A DNA stretch of 64,000 nt from NCBI GenBank assembly GCA_047967505.1, contig CM106539.1; one strand, 5' to 3'. Below the pieces are notes generated by a model. That model saw nothing but the letters and a program-made list of their open reading frames with translations. It ran no database searches and was not told the origin of the DNA. The stretch's first letter is position 1. Each line of letters begins with the position of its first letter. Below, in pieces: positions 58,218 through 64,000 of this stretch. This stretch comes from Dipteris shenzhenensis. Its lineage: Eukaryota; Polypodiophyta; Polypodiopsida; Gleicheniales. A program made the position numbers and the translations under genes.

Positions 58218-58500
58218 AAGGAATTTGACAACTTCGGCCATTTTAATGTCCATTTTTGGCAAATGTAGGAGGAATTTGACCACGACATAGAAGGCAAAGT
58301 TGGTCATGACATCATGGGGTGTCCAAAAATACCAAAACCTGCCATGGCACGAATTTGGCCATTTGGACACCCTCCAAAAGGACAAATTTGCGCCATGGCA
58401 GGTTTTGCATTTTTGGACACCCCATGACATCCTGATGAACTTTGCCTTACTGTGCTGTGGTCAAATTCCTCCTTCATTTTCCAAAAATGGTCACCAAAAT
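58218..58500. repeat. Long palindrome 2 in copy B
   Basis: Arms of about 130 bases centred near 58375, with GACATCATGGGGTGTCCAAA and TTTGGACACCCCATGACATC facing each other around TTTGGACACCCTCCAAAAGG. It corresponds to the shorter foldback at 41876-42076 of copy A, which has lost part of one arm. Confidence 0.88.
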
Positions 58501-60133
58501 GACCAAACTTGGTCGAGAGTATTTTTTTTACTTGGAATATTCGTAATATTTTCCTAAATTAATTTTACAAAAATATATATACAAGTAATAGAACTTTGGA
58601 ATATATATATACAAATTATATATACCATGGAATATGAAGAGAATAGTAAAATAGCTATAACTCCGATTGAAAATATTTTTAGTTCAAAATCAAGAGCATG
58701 AGTATGATATTTGACTAGAAAAATATGGTCCACGAATGTTAAAAATATTTTTCCCGAATGTTAAAGTCCAATGTAGAAGACCTTCAAAAAATCAGTCACA
58801 AGTTGAGGGGGTCATAAATTTGTAATTACTTTGGATACAAATGAAGGAAAAGGAACAAGTTAGCATATAAAAGGTTCAACTCTCTACACAACAAACTTGG
58901 AGGTGTTGGATTCAATACTCTACGATTCAAAGCAACATTACCTTATATTGCATTAACAAAACATTCAAAATTTAACCGACTGAATCAAAATTATTGCTAA
59001 TGACATGGTATCTTTCAAGGAAGAGAATGTGATAAAATGTACATATTTGTATTATAATCTCTCCATTCAAATACAAAGACCCTTCATAGCCTATACCTCC
59101 TCTTTGCTACCTCTAATACATAGAAAAAATAGGCTTTTAAAATCCCAAAGTAAGATCCTAATACAAATACCATTAAGTCTCTCCTTTCAGGGTAGCCAAG
59201 CACAAAGTTTTTACACCATTGCCAATTGAATACAATGCAATAGGGGAAGCCATGTAATGTGGACCACAATGATCAAGCTGTCAATACTTTGATGCACTTT
59301 AGTAGTTATGTAGGCCATTCTAGAAATTAGATTGGAAGACCACAACGTATCCTCATGTTTGACTAATATAGTGCACCAATGAGTTATTTCAACCAAATGT
59401 GCTATGAAAGTTGGCCTATTGAGGAGATAACTCCTTAACCTCAAATGCCTCCTACATCAATTTAACAACCATTACATTAGCAAAGCACATTACATTAAAA
59501 GACCATAAAATATAAATCAATACATAGGATGCTTACCATCATAGCATTGTCTCCCTTTAATCGTGAATATTCTCTAAAACTTTCCTCTCTTCCAATGTTC
59601 ATTGACCTTTGCATGATGTAAGCAAGGCAAATAGGTATAAACTATAAACTTTAGACATGAAAACTTTAGGCATGAAAAATTTAGACATATTACCTGGAAA
59701 ATTTGGACACGAAACCACACAATAAAACCATCAAAATAAAATGCATCAATGTTTTTAATTTCCTCCAAGTCATGAAGAAAACCTATGAAAATGCCAAAAT
59801 GCCCAAACTACAATTTATGGATAACTTGTACTAGTAGTCAAACACATTTCAAGTAAAGTTAAAGGACTATAGATTTCATTATCCATGAATAAAAGGTATT
59901 CTTGCACATAACTTAGAGGTAGTCCATTGTCAGTTATATTAAAGATTACACTACTTCCCACTCCTATGTTAAAATAGGCTCTTAACACCCACACTTGTAA
60001 AGAAGATAGGCAAGGAAGGTACATAGAAATACATCCTTCCTCTTGGTAGATTATATGGACCCTTGGCAAAACCTTCCATGACTATCTAATTAGTCAAACT
60101 GTAAGTTCAAGTCATCCCATGCATTTTTTGTGT

Positions 60134-60378
60134 TCTAGAACACACTAGAGCTCACAATATTGTCAACTTCTATCACTTTCTTCTTGACCATGCCTCTAGA
60201 ACACACTAGAGGTTACAATATTGCCAGCTTTGGTCACTTTGGTCACTTTGTTCCTGACCATGCCTCTACAACACAATGGAGCTCATAATATTGCTAGCTT
60301 GTGTCACTTTCTTCCTCACCATGCCTCCAGAACACACTAGAGCTCACAACATTGCCACCTTGTGTCACTGTGTTCTAG
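60134..60378. repeat. About 60-bp tandem array in copy B
   Basis: Four diverged units built on AACACACTAGAGCTCACAAT and GTCACTTTCTTCCTGACCAT, reverse complements of the array at 40083-40313. One unit has an extra TTTGGTCAC duplication at 60231-60246. Confidence 0.85.
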
Positions 60379-60543
60379 ACCATGTCTGTTGGGAAAACAA
60401 TAGCTATAGGAGGGGAAAGAGCAGTTGTATCCTATATGAGAGGGGAAAAGCTCCTATAAGAGGGCAAAGAGTTGCTATAGCAGAAGGAAAAGTGCATGTA
60501 GGAGGGCAAAGAGCACCTGTACCAGAAGAAAAACCACTTACAG

Positions 60544-61085
60544 AAGGGAAAAAACACCTATAGGAGAGGGCTGAGCAAGAGGCCATAGAGCAAGAGAGGG
60601 CAGATCAAGAGAGGAAAGAGAAGGCAAAGGTAGAGCATGAGGGGATAGAGCAAGAGGAGGCACAGAAATAGTAAGAAGAGCAGGAGAGAGAAGACCAGTT
60701 GTAGGAGGTGTTGCAACCCAAATTTTGAAAAATGGAGGGAGAGAGCAGTTGGACTAGAGTAGATGAGAAGAGAGAGTGGGGGAAAGCCTGCACTAGGCTA
60801 GAGTACAAAAAGTGCTTGCAAAAGGGAAAAAACACCTGTAGGAGAGGGCTGAGCAAGAGGCCATAGAGCAAGAGAGGGCAGATCAAGAGAGGGAAGAGAA
60901 GGCAGAGGTAGAGCATGAGGGGATAGAGCAAGAGGAGGCACAGAAATAGTAAGAAGAGCAGGAGAGAGAAGATCAGATGTGGGAGGTGTTGCAACCCAAA
61001 TTTTGAAAAATGGAGGGAGAGAGCAGTTGGACCAGAGCAGATGAGAAGAGAGAGTGGGGGAAAGCTTGCACTAGGCTAGAGGACA
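60544..61085. repeat. About 278-bp tandem duplication in copy B
   Basis: Two units, beginning AAGGGAAAAAACACCTATAG (60545) and AAGGGAAAAAACACCTGTAG (60823), match closely through GAGCAAGAGAGGGCAGATCA and on to AGTGGGGGAAAGC. Copy A has a single unit here (about 39700-39900 region), so the duplication happened after the copies separated. Confidence 0.9.
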
Positions 61086-61564
61086 AAATAAATTTATTCA
61101 AAAGGTCCCACAATGGAGGGAGACAGCAATTGGACCAGAGTAGAGGAGCAAAGAAAGGGGGCAGCCTGTAGAAGGCTAGAGGATAAAAGAAATTTGTCCA
61201 AAAGGTCCCACAATGGAGGGAGAGGGTAGCTAGACCAGAGCAAAGGAGCAAAGAAAGAGGAGGCAAACCTACAATACACCCAAGGAGAAGAGAAATTCGC
61301 CCACAAGGGCCCACAAAGACTTAATGAGATTTGGGGATAATCTGGGGTGGGTGCACGTGGGAGGATGGTCAAGTATGGGTTAAGGGGGGGGAGGATGGTT
61401 TGGGTGGTGCCCAATGTAAGAGGAATATCCAATAGTCGGTCTCTGCATGCCTGCCATCCACACAAAGGAGCACTCTCATTAGTACACCTCAAATCCCTCT
61501 CTAATCCCTTGAAATTAGGAAACAATAATTAGAGGCCCTTTTGAGACCCATTTCTCCCCTAATG

Positions 61565-61970
61565 AGATATCTTGCAAAGATAGGGATCATTCACCGTACC
61601 AAAAATATCACAATACCCCTCATGAACTCAGAGAGTAGGATTTTGTTGTCCCCCCCAGGACCACACTATTACATGATCCCAAAGAGCAAGAATGTAGGAT
61701 GACATGCACTTGTGATAGACATGAATGGTGTGTTGATTTATCATCACAAAGTAGCTATTCTAGCCTCAATGGTATCGTCACAGACGGTAAGTACAAGACT
61801 TTCAAGGAGGGCCAGATCGTGACTTGACATTTCTAGTGCTAGAGGACGTAGCGACTTTTTTGTGTTGGGCTTGACATATATATATGGAGCTCCCAATGGA
61901 GATGCAACCTGTTCCGGTACTATAAGTTGTGTTTTCTTGGCCTGGAGAATGTTATCTCAAGATTTTTGGA
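61565..61970. other. Spacer between element B and the transposase-like pseudogene
   Basis: No feature recognised; a short (TA)n-like ATATATATAT lies near 61879. It may be 3' sequence of the element to the right. Confidence 0.45.
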
Positions 61971-63215
61971 TTAGGAATATTGTGATAGGGCACATTTCCC
62001 ATTTTTGATTTCATGATGCCCTTCAAAGAGAGGCTCCTCAATGAGCTCCTCATCAGTATCCAAAACATATGCATCCTTAGGAACATTGATGTGATATTCC
62101 CAACTAGGCACATGCTTCTTACTGGTGCAGTGTCCCCAAGACTCTTGAATACAAGCATTGCAGTAGCACGACAATATTTCCATTGCTATTTGATTAACAA
62201 TACCTTGCGCAGCTCCTCGTATACAATGCATGGATTGTGTCTATGGCATAGGTTGACAGTCCCACTGTATAGATCTATCAATATCTACTTCCTTAACCTC
62301 CCAAAAGACTCATGCTACATTCCTCTCCTTAGATGCAAAGCTAGCTTGAGCCCCACCAGACAAGTTGGTCCTCAAAAAATCCACGATATCTCTTGCATTT
62401 TTTAAGGTGGCTCCATTTGGCTTTAGTTGTTCATGGGTCAATGCTCTCTTCACAACAGCCCCAACCCCTTTATGCTTGCCCTTTCCGTGTCCAAATCCAA
62501 AGAAATTCCATGTCATCTTCAAACCCACCAGCTGTTCAAATCTAGAAACAAAATAGAAAGGTCTTCTAGCCTTGAATTGAGAGGCTACTCCATCCAACCA
62601 ATCCCAATGCCTAATTAGCTCCAACCCTTGATTTAACAACCACATATAATGCTGCATAAAATAATGTTGGACAAAGAGGGTGTCGTGTACCTTGTCATTT
62701 GAAATGAAAAAATGAAATGTCTTCTTCACCTCAAATCCAATACGGACATATGTTATGTGGACAAAAATTGTAACCTAGCTAGAGTGCCAGTGCATGGACT
62801 GAATCTCGTTTTGCTCCTTGAAAGAATAGTTCTCTGCAAATTCCACTATTGAAACCACAACATCTTCTGGAAACCTCAGCAAACACTCTTTTAACTGTTT
62901 AGCCTGCCACCTGCAAGTGTAATTGTGCTTGATGAATATTTTGAGGTGAGTCTTCATTCACCATATAAGTTCATTGCAATACATCTCGTTGCCAACAAGG
63001 TCTTTCCTTTGCTTCTTTTTCCCCTGCACTGTGGTTCTTGTCTCCACATTCTCAAAGACTTTCACCACCACCTTTCTGGAAACAAAATTCATCGCGCGTG
63101 GACAACATGACATTTTGCATGGGCCACATTTTTTGTAGTCACCCAAAAGACACCCACAATAGCAGTAGAAAGGACAAGCAGTCATAAAGCACTGCCAAAG
63201 CAGTAATAAGCACAT
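61971..63215 (-). pseudogene. DDE-like transposase-related protein, one frame with four stops
   Basis: A single minus-strand frame of about 415 codons is interrupted only by four stops, at about 62958, 62775, 62310 and 62232-62250. Motifs in order: a Cys-rich segment CYCGCLLGDYKKCGPCKMSC; RWQAKQLKECLLRFPEDVVV; VEFAENYSFKEQNEIQSMHW (62830-62790); HWDWLDGVASQFKARRPFYF (about 62610); WNFFGFGHGKGKHKGVGAVV with KRA (about 62500); and CYCNACIQESWGHC with HVPSW near the end. The FAENYS...QSxHW, DGxASQFK and FFGxxHGKG blocks belong to a widespread, transposase-like family found in animals and plants, which I know by motif rather than by an agreed name. In relatives an Asp usually precedes FAENY; here it is Glu, which would damage a DDE-type site. 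The stops make this copy a pseudogene. Confidence 0.72.
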
Positions 63216-64000
63216 GCCAAGGAATGCTAAAGCACATGTAAAGCATAGTTCAAATAGAAATCAGTGGACAAGTTGCAAAACAAATCAATGTTAAGGCACT
63301 TTCAAAGCAGCCACAAAGCACATACACAGAACTTGTAAATTTCATGCAAAGCACATTACAAGTAGAAAGCTGTGGAAAAGCACTCATAAAGTAGTCAAGA
63401 AAAGGACAAGCAGTCATAAAGCACTACCAAAGCAATAATAAGCACATGCAAAGAACATGTAAAGCTCTACCAAAGCACATGTAAAGCACTCTTCAAATAG
63501 AAAGCAGTGGACAAGCAGCCATAAATCAATGTTAAGGCACTTTCAAAGCAATCACAAAGCACATACAGAGAGCTTGTAAATTTCATGCAAAGCACATTAC
63601 AAGTAGAAAGCAGTGGAAAAGAACTCATAAAGCAATCAAGAAAAGGATAAGCAACACTGCCAAAGCAGTAATAAGCACATGTAAAGAACTGCCAAAGCAC
63701 TTACAAATAGTCAAAAAGTAGTTTTTAAAAAGAAAGCACTAGTAACACAGTCACTAAGCAATTCTTAGCAAAATTTAAGAAGTCAAAAGCACATGCAAAT
63801 AACATGACAAACCACATACAGAGCTTTGCTAAAACACTACCAAACCAATTACAAAAGCAAGCAATGAGTGGCAAAGCAGCACTAAAGCATTATCATAGCA
63901 CTGAAAAGCACATGTAAAGCACTCGTCAAATAGAAAGCAGTGGACAAGCAGCCATAAATCAATGTTAAAGCACTTTCAAAGTAGTCACAAAGCACATAGA
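63150..64000. repeat. GCTTTGGCAGTGCTTT repeat field, minus orientation, to window end
   Basis: Dense short units (AAAGCACTGCCAAAGC, AAAGCACATGTAAAGC, AGAAAGCAGTGGACAAG) nested in longer blocks. The block AAATAGAAAGCAGTGGACAA ... AAATCAATGTTAAGGCACTT recurs at about 63249, 63495 and 63928. The same words in opposite orientation fill 53.76-54.01 kb. It adjoins the 5' end of the transposase-like frame and runs beyond the window. A minus-strand frame at 63467-63700 is a product of the repeat. Confidence 0.85.

Larger units (their letters stand above)
55497..61564 (-). mobile_element. Large TIR element, copy B (about 6.1 kb)
   Basis: The inverted partner of copy A. It starts CATTAGGGGAGAATTGGGG then TCTCAAAGGGGCCTC, and ends in the inverted counterpart (GAGGCCCTTTTGAGACCC...CTCCCCTAATG), so the terminal inverted repeat is about 30 bases. 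It is longer than copy A mainly because of a tandem duplication at 60544-61085. It shares with A the 60-bp array, the diverged 105-bp repeats, both palindromes and the small ORF cores. No transposase is present. The flanks (…CACTAAAA and AGATATC…) show no obvious target-site duplication. Copies A and B differ by many substitutions and small indels, so the split is not very recent. Confidence 0.75.

Noticed and set aside
1-64000. tRNA, rRNA, snRNA genes or CRISPR arrays
   Set aside because: I saw no cloverleaf with tRNA box sequences, no rRNA signature, and no regularly spaced identical repeats with unique spacers; tandem arrays here are contiguous. A covariance-model scan could still find a divergent small RNA.

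Overview
The window looks like intergenic DNA from a large, repeat-rich vascular-plant nuclear genome. The evidence is one plant-specific EAR-type C2H2 zinc-finger gene embedded among plant-type retrotransposons (L1-like LINE, Ty1/copia, Ty3/gypsy), a plant-type Helitron, many CA/GA/TA microsatellites and AT-rich spacer. The very low gene density and the decay of nearly every element would suit a gymnosperm or another large-genome plant, but the lineage is inference and the sequence does not prove it.

Layout. 0-3.9 kb: a pyrimidine-rich tract, a recurring LTR-like module and microsatellites. 3.95-11.4 kb: three truncated retroelements butted together, a minus-strand LINE, a plus-strand copia piece and a minus-strand gypsy piece. 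11.4-16.2 kb: microsatellites, long pyrimidine-rich tracts and another copy of the LTR-like module. 16.7-22.05 kb: a degraded minus-strand Helitron Rep/helicase with splice-bounded exon remnants beyond its helicase end. 22-26 kb: a possible LTR with a TATA box, a minisatellite-like stretch and a gypsy gag pseudogene. 26-36 kb: purine-rich and pyrimidine-rich tracts, more copies of the module, and a decayed coiled-coil-like retroelement ORF.

39.1-44.7 kb and 55.5-61.6 kb hold two inverted copies, about 5.6 and 6.1 kb long, of one large element. Both copies have the same terminal inverted repeat, two internal long palindromes each, short tandem repeats and small shared ORF fragments, but no transposase. 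Between them, at 46.75-48.30 kb on the minus strand, lies the only gene that looks intact: a single-zinc-finger repressor-type transcription factor with a C-terminal LxLxL motif. At 53.4-55.0 kb are two exon-like open stretches of unknown function. At 61.97-63.2 kb on the minus strand is a transposase-like pseudogene, one reading frame broken by four stops, followed by a GCTTTGGCAGTGCTTT-type repeat field to the window end.

Most of the window is therefore mobile-element history rather than a working gene set. The most interesting items are the inverted pair of palindrome-carrying TIR elements around the zinc-finger gene, the exon remnants next to the Helitron, and the transposase-like pseudogene with its associated repeat. 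Gene starts were checked against ATG: the long open frame of the zinc-finger gene opens on TTG, so I place its start at the first in-frame ATG (48299).
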